A model generated the notes under the pieces. That model worked only from the letters and a program-made list of their open reading frames with translations. It ran no database searches and was not told the origin of the DNA. Below, in pieces: positions 28,754 through 36,256 of a stretch of DNA of 64,000 nucleotides. This DNA is from Polaromonas sp. 39-63-25. GTDB lineage: Bacteria > Pseudomonadota > Gammaproteobacteria > Burkholderiales > Burkholderiaceae_C. Location of the stretch: NCBI RefSeq assembly GCF_002278925.1, contig NZ_NCJH01000007.1, forward strand, positions 186,001 through 250,000, in the 5' to 3' direction. Position numbers and translations under genes: made by a program. Each line of letters begins with the position of its first letter. Position 1 is the first letter of the stretch.

Positions 28754-29733
28754 CAGTGCCCCCCCGCCGAACCCACGCGCAAACGTGGGTCCACCACAAA
28801 ATACAGCAGGTCAACCACCAGGTTGATCACGACAAAAATCAGTGCAATCAGACACAGGTAGGCGGCCATCACGGGGATGTCGGCAAAAGTCACCGCCTGG
28901 ATGAAGAGCAGGCCCATGCCCGGCCACTGGAAAACGGTTTCAGTGATGATCGCAAAAGCGATCAGTCCGCCCAGCTGCAGGCCGGTGATGGTCATGACAG
29001 GCACCAGGGTGTTTTTGAGCGCGTGCCCAAAATGGATGGCGCGGTTGGACAGGCCACGTGCGCGCGCAAACTTGATGTAGTCGGTGCGCAGCACCTCCAG
29101 CATTTCGGCGCGGACCAGCCGCATGATCAGCGTAAGCTGGAAGATCGCCAGCGTCACGGCCGGAAGCACGATATGGTGCCAGCCCTTGGCAGTCAACAGG
29201 CCGCTGCTCCACCAGCCCATCTGCACCACGTTACCGCGCCCGAAACTGGGAAACCAGCCGAGGCCTACGGAGAAAGCCAGGATCAGCAGGATCCCGATCA
29301 GGAAGGTCGGAAGCGACACGCCCACCAGCGACACCGTCATGAGCAGCTGGCTCAGAAAAGTTCCGCGGCGCAGGGCCGCATAAACACCCATCGGTACACC
29401 AATCACCAGGGCCATGACGGCGGCCACCAGAGCCAGCTCCAGCGTGGCCGGAAAACGCTCCGCAATCAGGCGTGAGACCTTGGCCCCCTGACGCAGGCTG
29501 AGACCAAACTCGCCCTGCACGGCATTGACCAGAAAGTGGCCGAACTGCACGAAAAAGGGCTTGTCCAGCCCCAGATCGGCGCGCAGCTGCGCAATCTGGT
29601 CAGGCTGCGCATCCTGCCCAAGCAGAAACACCACCGGGTCGCCAACATACTGGAACAGCATGAATGCAATAAAAGCCACAGCGACCATCACGATCACAGC
29701 CTGGAGCAGGCGACGGAGAATAAATGCAAACAT
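28753..29733 (-). CDS. dppB: peptide ABC transporter permease, DppB-like
   Basis: A 326-residue inner membrane permease with six predicted helices. It has the typical N-terminus MFAFILRRLLQAVIVMVAV, the long periplasmic loop with GLDKPFFVQFGHF, and the EAA loop (DYIKFARARGLSNRAIHFGH). The ATG at 29733 is the family start; an upstream reading to 29763 adds ten untypical residues. It is the first intact gene of the operon and follows the remnant of another solute-binding protein gene by about 130 bases. Confidence 0.93.
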   Translation of the reverse strand: MFAFILRRLLQAVIVMVAVAFIAFMLFQYVGDPVVFLLGQDAQPDQIAQLRADLGLDKPFFVQFGHFLVNAVQGEFGLSLRQGAKVSRLIAERFPATLELALVAAVMALVIGVPMGVYAALRRGTFLSQLLMTVSLVGVSLPTFLIGILLILAFSVGLGWFPSFGRGNVVQMGWWSSGLLTAKGWHHIVLPAVTLAIFQLTLIMRLVRAEMLEVLRTDYIKFARARGLSNRAIHFGHALKNTLVPVMTITGLQLGGLIAFAIITETVFQWPGMGLLFIQAVTFADIPVMAAYLCLIALIFVVINLVVDLLYFVVDPRLRVGSAGGH

Positions 29734-29862
29734 TCGGGGGTATGGTTTTGAGCGAGAGCCCATGCTAGCAGAGCAAGCACTGTGCCGACACCGGGATTTC
29801 CTTTAGGCCTAAAGAAAAGAACTACAAAAAAGGGCCCCGAAAAGCCCTCTTGGATTACACGC

Positions 29863-30156
29863 TCAGTTGACCTTGATCAGTCGCCAGTCGAGCCGGTTGT
29901 CGGCGCGGTGCACGACATCAATGTTCTTCTTCATCGCCCACGGAATGATCTGGTTGTGCAGCGGAATATGCGAAACCGTGTCGTTCGACAGCTGCAAGGC
30001 CTCGGTCAGCAGGCGGTTACGCACCGGCAAATCGGTCTCCACCTTCACACGGTCCACGATGTAGTCCATGCGCGGGTTGCTGTAGCGGCCAACGTTGTAG
30101 TTGCCATCACCGCCGGCGCCCACGCTGCGGACCAGCGACTGCAGGCTGTAAAAAAA
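29863..30156 (-). pseudogene. C-terminal remnant of a second family 5 solute-binding protein
   Basis: About 97 codons ending in a proper stop match the C-terminus of DppA-type proteins. They align with the intact dppA product over the pattern YN-GxYSNxRxD, LLTEALQL/MIHEALKI, HIPLHNQ/HLPLHQQ and MKKNIDVV/AKKNIEMV. Sequence upstream of about 30156 has no family resemblance and no signal peptide, so roughly 80 percent of the gene is missing. It lies directly before dppB, where a dpp-type operon usually begins with its solute-binding gene. Confidence 0.85.
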
Positions 30157-30335
30157 GCGGGTGAAGTTGCATGGTTTTCCCCTGGAAAGTAAGCACCAGA
30201 TATACAACCTGCTCCTCAGGACAAAGCAAGGGATTTCCCCTGAACGGGACCCCCTGAAACCTGCGCGAGGGCCAAGGCGATGCGCCCGGGGTGCACGCCC
30301 GTCAGACGCTTGCAACTCTCAGGCCAGGCAATCAG

Positions 30336-31127
30336 CTAGTGCGCGTGCGCAACCTTGTCGAGCGTGACCGGCCCGTACCAGGCGGAGGTATTCGAACGCG
30401 TGTTGTCACTGTCGGTCATGATGCCTATGCCCACCAGCGCGCCCGGCGCTTCGCCGAAAGTCATTTCATAGTCCGCGCGAATATCGCGCTCGTAGTCGAC
30501 CCACTGGCGCAGCTTGCCGGCGCCGGATTCGACGACAAGCTTGCGTATCCTGTCGGTACGCGGATTGACAATCACCGTGCCCGGCGGGCGGGTGTTGCAC
30601 CACACGTACATCAACGTTGCATAAGGCAACTCCTCGCCGGTCAACGCGCGTGCCAGTTCGGACAACATGGCATTCTTGCTGGAGAACTTGCTGCGGTCGC
30701 CTTCAAACACCAGCACCACGCGTACCGGTGAATCATCAGCGTCGCGCAGCGCCATGTCGGCTTGCGCAATCAGCTCAGGCACTTTCCAGGAAAAGCGCAC
30801 GCTGGCCAGATCATCTGGCTCCACGCGCAGCGCCTGGCGCACCATGCTCGCAGAAGAGCTGGAAGTTGCAGCCATCGCCTCGCGCCCGTCCTTGCGCTCA
30901 TAACGAAAGTGGCTCGGTTTCTTGCCCGGAAAAGGGTAGTGCCGCCAACCTGGCGTGACCCGGTCACCGGTGGACGCAGTCACCCAAGGGGTGGCGCTGA
31001 GCCGTGCGGGATCAGCCGGGGTAGCCGGCGGCATGAAAGATGCACAGCCCACAAGCTGCAGCAAGGCCAAGAACATCACGCCACCACCCGACCTACCCCA
31101 CCGTTGCGCCCGGTCAACCTGCGTCAT
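30336..31127 (-). CDS. DUF3047 family lipoprotein
   Basis: A 263-residue predicted outer-membrane or periplasmic lipoprotein. The N-terminal hydrophobic segment ends in the lipobox LVGC, followed by ASF. The remainder matches DUF3047: FRYERKDGREAM, VRFSWKVPELI, RVVLVFEGD, TLMYVWCN and RDIRADYEMTFGE. Function is unknown. The ATG at 31127 is chosen because GGGGGAG lies 6 nt upstream; ATGs at 31133 and 31142 are alternatives. It lies downstream of the porin on the same strand, past the porin terminator. Confidence 0.82.
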   Translation of the reverse strand: MTQVDRAQRWGRSGGGVMFLALLQLVGCASFMPPATPADPARLSATPWVTASTGDRVTPGWRHYPFPGKKPSHFRYERKDGREAMAATSSSSASMVRQALRVEPDDLASVRFSWKVPELIAQADMALRDADDSPVRVVLVFEGDRSKFSSKNAMLSELARALTGEELPYATLMYVWCNTRPPGTVIVNPRTDRIRKLVVESGAGKLRQWVDYERDIRADYEMTFGEAPGALVGIGIMTDSDNTRSNTSAWYGPVTLDKVAHAH

Positions 31128-31168
31128 CAGCATCTCCCCCAAAGTGGCACGCTTTTACATTTTCCATG

Positions 31169-31195
31169 AAAAAAGCCGCCCGAAGGCGGCTTTTT
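31169..31195 (-). terminator. rho-independent terminator after the porin gene
   Basis: Stem GCCGCC/GGCGGC with loop CGAA on the plus strand (TTCG on the minus strand), flanked by A and T tracts. It lies 40 bases past the porin stop and just before the DUF3047 gene. Confidence 0.88.
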
Positions 31196-31235
31196 AAACT
31201 CTCTTGATTGAAGCTGGCACAAGACCAGCCATCAA

Positions 31236-32315
31236 TTAGAAGGAGTGCTTGATACCGAAGTCGTAACCGGTCGAACGTGCGTTCGCTGCAGTCACGGCGC
31301 CGTTCAGAGCCTGGGAAGCACCACCGCTGTTGGTCACGCGAGCGATCGTGGTGTACAGAGCCGTACGCTTGGACAGGTTGTGCACATAACCCAGAGCCCA
31401 TTTTTTGGACTTAGGCGTGGTCGCAGCGTCGGTTTTGTAGGTGGAGTAGGCCACACGGATCTGGCCGGCACCCATTGGGACCAAAGCACCGATCAAAGCG
31501 CCCTTGCCCGTCACATTGGTGGGGACAGAGTCAACTTTGTCACGGGTCACCAAAGCCATGGCTTGGGCGACACCGAAGTCATACGAACCGCCAATGTTGG
31601 TGGACTGGATCTTGCCCGTGGTGGCGGTCGCAGCGTACTTGGTGCTGGACGTTGCCAGAGCCACGTTGATCGGGCCGTTGGCGAAGCCGAGGCGGATGGC
31701 AGAACCGGTGCCGTCTTTTTCAGTCGCCACGCCGGTTTTGTTGTTCTCACCGAGGTAGTGCTGGAACTGGCCGTAGAAGCCGCCCAGATTGCCTGGCAGG
31801 AAGTAGCCAACGCTGTTGGAAGCGCGAACGCTGACTGGCCCACCAAGGCTGGAAACGTTGGCCTGGGAGCCGCCCACGCCAACCGTACCGAACGGATCAA
31901 ACACGGTCTGATTCCAGAACTGTGGCGTGTAGTCACGGCCCAGACGCAGTTCACCCAGGCCGCTGGACAGGCTGACCGTCGAACGACGGTTGAAGGTCAG
32001 GCCGCTGCCCACGGAAGCGCCATTAGCCTGGTTGTTGGTGTTCGTGGCTTGAAAGGTGCCATTGTCGGCGTTTATGCCGGCTTCCAGCCAGAAGCTGGCA
32101 GACATGCCACCGCCGAGGTCTTCCGTACCACGGAAGCCCAGACGGCTGGTGTTGTAACCACCGCTCGTCAGTTGGCTCTTGCTGGAAGAACCAACGCCGG
32201 AACCGGAGCCGTGAGCGTAGTTCACGTCAACAACGCCGAACAGGGTCACGGAAGACTGGGCCGAAGCCACGCCGGCAGCAGCCAGGATAGCCAAAGCGAC
32301 TAGGGATTTTTTCAT
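31236..32315 (-). CDS. Gram-negative general porin (Burkholderia/Comamonas type)
   Basis: A 359-residue outer membrane beta-barrel porin. Signal peptide MKKSLVALAILAAAGVASAQ is cleaved before SSVTLFGVVDVNY, the typical first strand of the family. Repeated amphipathic strands, the GLGELRLGRDYTPQFW motif and a C-terminal Phe (FGIKHSF) needed for BAM-dependent assembly are visible. It probably forms a trimeric, anion-preferring diffusion pore. An AAGGT-like site lies upstream of the ATG. About 300 bases separate it from the divergent Phd-type gene. Confidence 0.95.
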   Translation of the reverse strand: MKKSLVALAILAAAGVASAQSSVTLFGVVDVNYAHGSGSGVGSSSKSQLTSGGYNTSRLGFRGTEDLGGGMSASFWLEAGINADNGTFQATNTNNQANGASVGSGLTFNRRSTVSLSSGLGELRLGRDYTPQFWNQTVFDPFGTVGVGGSQANVSSLGGPVSVRASNSVGYFLPGNLGGFYGQFQHYLGENNKTGVATEKDGTGSAIRLGFANGPINVALATSSTKYAATATTGKIQSTNIGGSYDFGVAQAMALVTRDKVDSVPTNVTGKGALIGALVPMGAGQIRVAYSTYKTDAATTPKSKKWALGYVHNLSKRTALYTTIARVTNSGGASQALNGAVTAANARSTGYDFGIKHSF

Positions 32316-32530
32316 TGCGAGTTTCTCCAAGGTTAAACATAGGGCTCCAGGATTTTGGATCCCCGGGCCAACCTCCATTTAGGAAGTTGTATGTATTGCA
32401 CCAGAGGCTGAGAGCTTTCGCAAAGGAATTGGCGCGATAAATTCAATTTCGTTGCACCCCTGCAACAAACGCAAAAACCGCTTGCGCGGCATTTATTCGT
32501 CTTTCAAAAGCTGGCTGGCGTCGATACTCA
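32316..32530. promoter_or_regulatory. upstream region of the porin gene
   Basis: Intergenic and locally AT-rich. It is expected to carry the porin promoter and 5' leader on the minus strand. I see no gene and could not fix a clear -35/-10 pair. Confidence 0.3.
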
Positions 32531-32551
32531 TGTACTACAATTTGTACTACA
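32531..32551 (+). promoter_or_regulatory. direct repeat upstream of the Phd-type gene, possible operator
   Basis: TGTACTACA occurs twice (32531-32539 and 32543-32551) with a 3-nt gap, 65 bases before the antitoxin-like gene. Phd-family proteins commonly autoregulate by binding repeats at this position. Confidence 0.4.
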
Positions 32552-32615
32552 TTTACAAAAATCATCTGGACAAAAAGATAGCCGCGTTCGATAACTTTCC
32601 GGCCCACCATTCCCA

Positions 32616-32900
32616 ATGACATTCCAGCTGATTTCGCTGCGCGACGCCAACCAGAATTTTTCGAGGCTCATTGCCGCGGTTGAACGTGGCGAGGCCTTCT
32701 GCATCACCCGGCGTGGACAGGAAGTGGCGCGGCTGACCCCCTCGCCCACGCCTGCGCCTCAGGGGAGGTTGTCTGGCATACAAGACCGGTTGCCGGCCGA
32801 AATAGCCGCACCGGACGCATCCCTCGGGGAACGTGTCCGCCAGCTTGAGGTCCGACTGGATAAACTTTCATCTGCACTTCCGCCCACTGACAAGCGATAA
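32616..32900 (+). CDS. orphan Phd/YefM-type antitoxin
   Basis: A 94-residue protein with an N-terminal Phd/YefM DNA-binding fold ([33 protein letters not shown]). This is normally followed by a toxin-neutralising tail. Here the C-terminal half is Pro-rich and then a short charged heptad-like helix ([17 protein letters not shown]). No PIN, RelE or Doc toxin lies beside it; coq7 follows after 8 bases. It may be a solitary repressor or the leftover of a toxin-antitoxin pair. No clear Shine-Dalgarno was seen. Confidence 0.75.
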   Translation: MTFQLISLRDANQNFSRLIAAVERGEAFCITRRGQEVARLTPSPTPAPQGRLSGIQDRLPAEIAAPDASLGERVRQLEVRLDKLSSALPPTDKR

Positions 32901-32908
32901 ATACCATC

Positions 32909-33526
32909 ATGGATGCCCTGCTCACTTCCGCCGACAGCGCCCTGCGCACCCTGTTTGCCAAACCCCGTGCCAGCCGGACATGCCCGACCGTGCCCGCACA
33001 GGACACCGAACTGAGCGTCGCGGACAAGGCGCTGGCCGGCGCACTGATGCGGGTCAACCATGTCGGCGAGGTCTGCGCGCAGGCGCTCTACGCCTCGCAG
33101 GCCCTGAGCACACGCAATCCCGTTTTGCGCCAGCAGTTCCTTGACGCCAGCAAGGAAGAAGGCGACCACCTGGCCTGGACGCGTGAGCGGCTCGATGAAC
33201 TCGGCGCCCGCCCTTCCTTGCTCAACCCGCTGTGGTACGCCGGGGCTTTCGGGCTGGGCCTGCTGGCGGGCCGTCTCGGCGACCGGGTCAGCCTGGGTTT
33301 TGTGGTGGAGACAGAGCGGCAGGTCGAAACACATCTGGCCAGCCACCTGGAACGCCTGCCGGAAGGCGACCACGCCTCGCGCGCCATCGTGGCGCAGATG
33401 AAGGACGACGAGGCGCGTCACGCACAGGAAGCGCAAAGTGCCGGAGCGTTGATGCTTCCCGCGCCCGTCAAGGCGCTGATGCGGGCATCGGCCAAAATCA
33501 TGACGACAACCGCGCACTACGTCTAG
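32909..33526 (+). CDS. coq7: 2-polyprenyl-3-methyl-6-methoxy-1,4-benzoquinone hydroxylase
   Basis: A 205-residue di-iron monooxygenase of ubiquinone biosynthesis, peripheral on the inner membrane. The ferritin-like four-helix ligand pattern is present: [18 protein letters not shown] (EXXH), a Glu in [11 protein letters not shown], and a second EXXH in [10 protein letters not shown] hydrophobic helix ([16 protein letters not shown]) suits membrane contact. The Coq7 form is widespread in betaproteobacteria, where it replaces the flavoprotein UbiF. It follows the Phd-type gene closely. Confidence 0.94.
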   Translation: MDALLTSADSALRTLFAKPRASRTCPTVPAQDTELSVADKALAGALMRVNHVGEVCAQALYASQALSTRNPVLRQQFLDASKEEGDHLAWTRERLDELGARPSLLNPLWYAGAFGLGLLAGRLGDRVSLGFVVETERQVETHLASHLERLPEGDHASRAIVAQMKDDEARHAQEAQSAGALMLPAPVKALMRASAKIMTTTAHYV

Positions 33527-33549
33527 GAACCTGTTTTGCGCTGTGACAA

Positions 33550-33576
33550 CCCTTCGACAAGCTCAGGGCGAACGGG
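33550..33576 (+). repeat. REP-like sequence
   Basis: CCTTCGACAAGCTCAGGGCGAACGG-type sequence, a common short intergenic repeat. It reappears as an inverted pair at 38138-38210. Confidence 0.6.
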
Positions 33577-33611
33577 CTTGTAGCGCTTCAATGAGCAGCG
33601 ATGCCTCGCAG

Positions 33612-33662
33612 TCGCTATATTTTCAATAGCTAATCACGCTTTCCCCACAAGGGCTGTAACCC
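33612..33662 (-). repeat. interspersed GCTAY-N7-RTAGC element, copy 7 (intergenic)
   Basis: Module GCTATATTTTCAATAGC (33614-33630), with the arm CACGCTTTCCCCACAAGGGCTG on its right, between the convergent coq7 and osmC-like genes. Confidence 0.75.
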
Positions 33663-33677
33663 CATTCACTCTAAAAA

Positions 33678-34148
33678 TCAGGCTTCGATCAATTCAAAAC
33701 TGGTGGTGATGTCAGCCGTTTTTCCGAGCATGATGGTGGCCGAGCAGTATTTGTCATGGCTCATGGCAATCGCGCGTTCCACCGCGCTGGCCGCGATGCC
33801 GCGTCCCGTCACGACAAAATGCATGTGGATTTTCGTGAACACCTTGGGGTCGGTTTCGGCCCGTTCGGATGTCAGCCTGACCGTGCAGCCGCGCACATCG
33901 TGGCGGCCGCGTTTGAGGATCAGCACCACGTCATAGGCCGTGCAGCCGCCGGTGCCGGCGAGAACGGTTTCCATCGGGCGCGGCGCCAGGTTGGCGCCGC
34001 CGTTTTCCGGCTTGGCGGCGTCGGGCGCGCCATCCATCACCAGCGTGTGGCCGCTACCGGTGGTTGCCAGAAAACTCATGGCCGAGCCAGAAGTTGTTGT
34101 TGTCCCCGTGGCGGTGTGGAGGCCGGTCCAGCTCACTGTGCATTCCAT
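33678..34148 (-). CDS. OsmC family peroxiredoxin-like protein
   Basis: A 156-residue OsmC/Ohr-fold protein. The two redox cysteines of the family are in place: GTGGCTAYDV and DKYCSATI, with the helix ERAIAMSHDKYC typical of the YhfA/OsmC branch. These proteins reduce organic hydroperoxides with thiol or lipoyl partners, though the YhfA branch is less well defined. GAGGA precedes the ATG. It is divergent from the candidate small RNA and ilvA. Confidence 0.88.
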   Translation of the reverse strand: MECTVSWTGLHTATGTTTTSGSAMSFLATTGSGHTLVMDGAPDAAKPENGGANLAPRPMETVLAGTGGCTAYDVVLILKRGRHDVRGCTVRLTSERAETDPKVFTKIHMHFVVTGRGIAASAVERAIAMSHDKYCSATIMLGKTADITTSFELIEA

Positions 34149-34223
34149 GAAATACCATCCTCAAAAGTCAGAAATAGTTGTCAAAAGTAGCTGCGAGTGT
34201 TTATTTTTCACAACAAAACATTG

Positions 34224-34251
34224 TTGCAGTGCAACATGCCTCCGCTATACT
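34224..34251 (+). promoter_or_regulatory. sigma70-like promoter before the candidate small RNA
   Basis: TTGCAG (34224-34229), a 16-nt spacer and TATACT (34246-34251). The expected start is near 34258. Confidence 0.5.
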
Positions 34252-34257
34252 GAAATC

Positions 34258-34355
34258 ATCGCATGAAGACAGTTTTTTTCATGCAATGGTTGTCTCCTCC
34301 ATCCCTGAAAGGGTGGATTTACAGGCCCAGACCGCAAGGTCTGGGCCTTTTTTCT
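34258..34355 (+). ncRNA. candidate small RNA or ilvA leader
   Basis: From the predicted start to a strong terminator about 98 nt fold as three hairpins: GCATGAA/TTCATGC (34261-34284), CCCT/AGGG with flanking pairs near 34290-34306, and the terminator stem. A continuous reading ATGAAGACAGTTTTTTTC is present but is not rich in Ile, Val or Thr codons, so classical attenuation is not obvious. It could be an independent sRNA or a conditional leader of ilvA, which starts 34 bases after the T-tract. Confidence 0.45.
34323..34355 (+). terminator. rho-independent terminator upstream of ilvA
   Basis: Perfect 11-bp stem AGGCCCAGACC/GGTCTGGGCCT with a GCAA tetraloop and six Ts. It terminates rightward transcription in a gene-free gap. 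Confidence 0.93.
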
Positions 34356-34388
34356 TGCCTACTATGATGTCGGGTTGCGAGAAAACAC

Positions 34389-36002
34389 ATGCCCACCCCC
34401 CCCAAACCCGCTCCCCGCCGTTCACCCGGCACCCCTCGGCCCTCCTCCGCCGGGGCGCTCACGCCCGCTGACTACCTGAAAAAAATCCTGACCGCACGCG
34501 TGTATGACGTGGCGGTGGAGTCCGCCCTGGAGCCGGCGAAAAACCTCAGCCGCCGGGTGCACAACACCGTGCTGCTCAAGCGCGAAGACCAGCAGCCGGT
34601 GTTCAGCTTCAAGCTGCGCGGCGCCTACAACAAGATGGCGCACCTGAGCCCCGCCCAGCTCAAAAAAGGCGTCATCTGCGCCTCGGCCGGCAACCATGCG
34701 CAGGGCGTGGCACTCGGCGCGCACAAGCTGGGCGCACGCGCGATGATCGTGATGCCGGTGACCACGCCGCAGGTCAAGGTCGATGCCGTCAGGGCGCTCG
34801 GCGGCGAGGTGATCCTGCACGGCGACAGCTACTCGGACGCCCACCTGCATGCCGTCACGCTGGAGAAAAAAAACGGCCTGACCTTTGTGCACCCGTTCGA
34901 CGACCCGGACGTGATTGCCGGCCAGGGCACGATCGCCATGGAAATCCTGCGCCAGATCCAGACCATCGGCAAAGGCTCGCTCGACGCGGTGTTTGTGGCC
35001 ATCGGCGGCGGCGGGCTGATTTCCGGCGTCGCCAACTACATCAAGGCCGTGCGTCCCGAGGTCAGGATCATCGGCGTGCAGATGAACGATTCCAACGCGA
35101 TGGCCCAATCGGTCGGCGCCGGCAAACGTGTCACGCTGCCCGACGTCGGCCTGTTCGCCGACGGCACGGCCGTCAAGCTGGTGGGCGAGGAAACCTTCCG
35201 CATCAGCCGCGAACTGGTCGATGAATTCATCACGGTGGACACCGATGCCGTGTGTGCCGCGATCAAGGACGTCTTCATCGACACGCGCAGCATTGTTGAG
35301 CCCTCGGGCGCCATGAGTGTGGCCGCTATCAAGCAGTACGTGGCTACCCACAAGACCAAAGGCGAGACCTACGCGGCCATCCTGTGCGGCGCCAACATGA
35401 ATTTCGACCGCCTGCGTTTTGTCGCCGAGCGTGCCGAGGTCGGCGAGGAACGCGAGGCGCTGTTCGCGGTGACGATTCCCGAGGAGCGCGGCAGCTTCCG
35501 GCGCTTTTGCGAACTGATTGGCGAGCTGCCGGGCGGCCCGCGCAGCGTGACCGAGTTCAACTACCGCATCAGCGACGCCAGTCAGGCCCATGTGTTTGTC
35601 GGCCTGACCACCCACGGCAAGGGCGAGAGCACAAAAATCGCCGGCAACTTCAGCAAACACGGATTCAAGTCGCTGGACCTGACCCATGACGACCTTGCCA
35701 AGGAACACATCCGCCACATGGTGGGCGGGCACACCGCGCTGTCCAAAAACGAACGCCTGCTGCGTTTTGTATTTCCCGAGCGGCCGGGGGCATTGATGAA
35801 GTTCCTCGGCGCCATGAAACCGGGCTGGAACATCTCCCTGTTCCACTACCGCAACCAGGGCGCGGACTATGGCCGCATCCTGGTCGGCCTGCAGGTCCCC
35901 AAGGCCGACAACAAGGCTTTCAAGGCCTTTCTCGACACCCTGGGCTACCCGCATGTGGAAGAGACCGACAACCCGGTCTACCGGCTGTTTCTGCAAAGCT
36001 GA
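34389..36002 (+). CDS. ilvA: biosynthetic threonine ammonia-lyase
   Basis: A 537-residue PLP enzyme that deaminates threonine to 2-oxobutyrate, the first step of isoleucine synthesis. The PLP lysine is Lys75 in VFSFKLRGAYNKM, with the phosphate-cup GGGGLISG downstream. The C-terminal third holds two ACT-like regulatory domains (from about ALFAVTIPEERGSF and LLRFVFPERPGAL), so allosteric control by isoleucine and valine is expected. The N-terminus carries about 20 extra Pro/Ser residues. A terminator and candidate leader RNA lie just upstream. Confidence 0.95.
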   Translation: MPTPPKPAPRRSPGTPRPSSAGALTPADYLKKILTARVYDVAVESALEPAKNLSRRVHNTVLLKREDQQPVFSFKLRGAYNKMAHLSPAQLKKGVICASAGNHAQGVALGAHKLGARAMIVMPVTTPQVKVDAVRALGGEVILHGDSYSDAHLHAVTLEKKNGLTFVHPFDDPDVIAGQGTIAMEILRQIQTIGKGSLDAVFVAIGGGGLISGVANYIKAVRPEVRIIGVQMNDSNAMAQSVGAGKRVTLPDVGLFADGTAVKLVGEETFRISRELVDEFITVDTDAVCAAIKDVFIDTRSIVEPSGAMSVAAIKQYVATHKTKGETYAAILCGANMNFDRLRFVAERAEVGEEREALFAVTIPEERGSFRRFCELIGELPGGPRSVTEFNYRISDASQAHVFVGLTTHGKGESTKIAGNFSKHGFKSLDLTHDDLAKEHIRHMVGGHTALSKNERLLRFVFPERPGALMKFLGAMKPGWNISLFHYRNQGADYGRILVGLQVPKADNKAFKAFLDTLGYPHVEETDNPVYRLFLQS

Positions 36003-36013
36003 CAGGCCTGGCC

Positions 36014-36256
36014 ATGACTGCGGCAGGCGCATCCGCTCCCTCCAATTCATCATGCCCCCGTTGCGGTGCCGCTTTTCGCTGCGGCATGGTGGGAGGGGAC
36101 ACGGAATGCTGGTGCGTCAAGCTGCCTCACATCATGCCGGTGCCGTCCACCCCATCATCCACAACCGGCACGGCGGGAGCCTCCTGCTTTTGCCCCGCCT
36201 GCCTCCAGAAAATCACCGATGACCGACCACAAGACATTTTTCCTGCCCGCGATTGA
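36014..36256 (+). CDS. cysteine-rich CWC family protein
   Basis: An 80-residue zinc-ribbon-like protein. The diagnostic pattern of the Cys_rich_CWC family is present: CPRCGAAFRC, then CWC followed by LP, then CFCPACL. It presumably binds zinc; its function is unknown. Its last 38 bases overlap the start of cobT in another frame, which suggests translational coupling, though no cobalamin role is known. An antisense shadow of ilvA and the long reading of cobT both cover this region, so the gene is easily missed. Confidence 0.8.
   Translation: MTAAGASAPSNSSCPRCGAAFRCGMVGGDTECWCVKLPHIMPVPSTPSSTTGTAGASCFCPACLQKITDDRPQDIFPARD

Noticed and set aside
30160..30335. Possible riboswitch upstream of the peptide transporter remnant
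   Set aside because: A CCTGAGAG-like string on the minus strand recalls a TPP box, but the rest of the consensus is absent and no thiamine gene follows.
35320..35350. GCTATCAAGCAGTACGTGGC in ilvA resembles the repeat module
   Set aside because: This segment matches the normal ilvA sequence of the family and lacks the arm.
34422..36053. 543-codon open frame antisense to ilvA
   Set aside because: It lies wholly over a clear ilvA gene; its composition (His, Gln and Val rich) is typical of antisense reading in GC-rich DNA.
36003..36218. Cobalamin riboswitch before cobT
   Set aside because: The gap is occupied by the CWC gene and no B12-box-like sequence was recognised.
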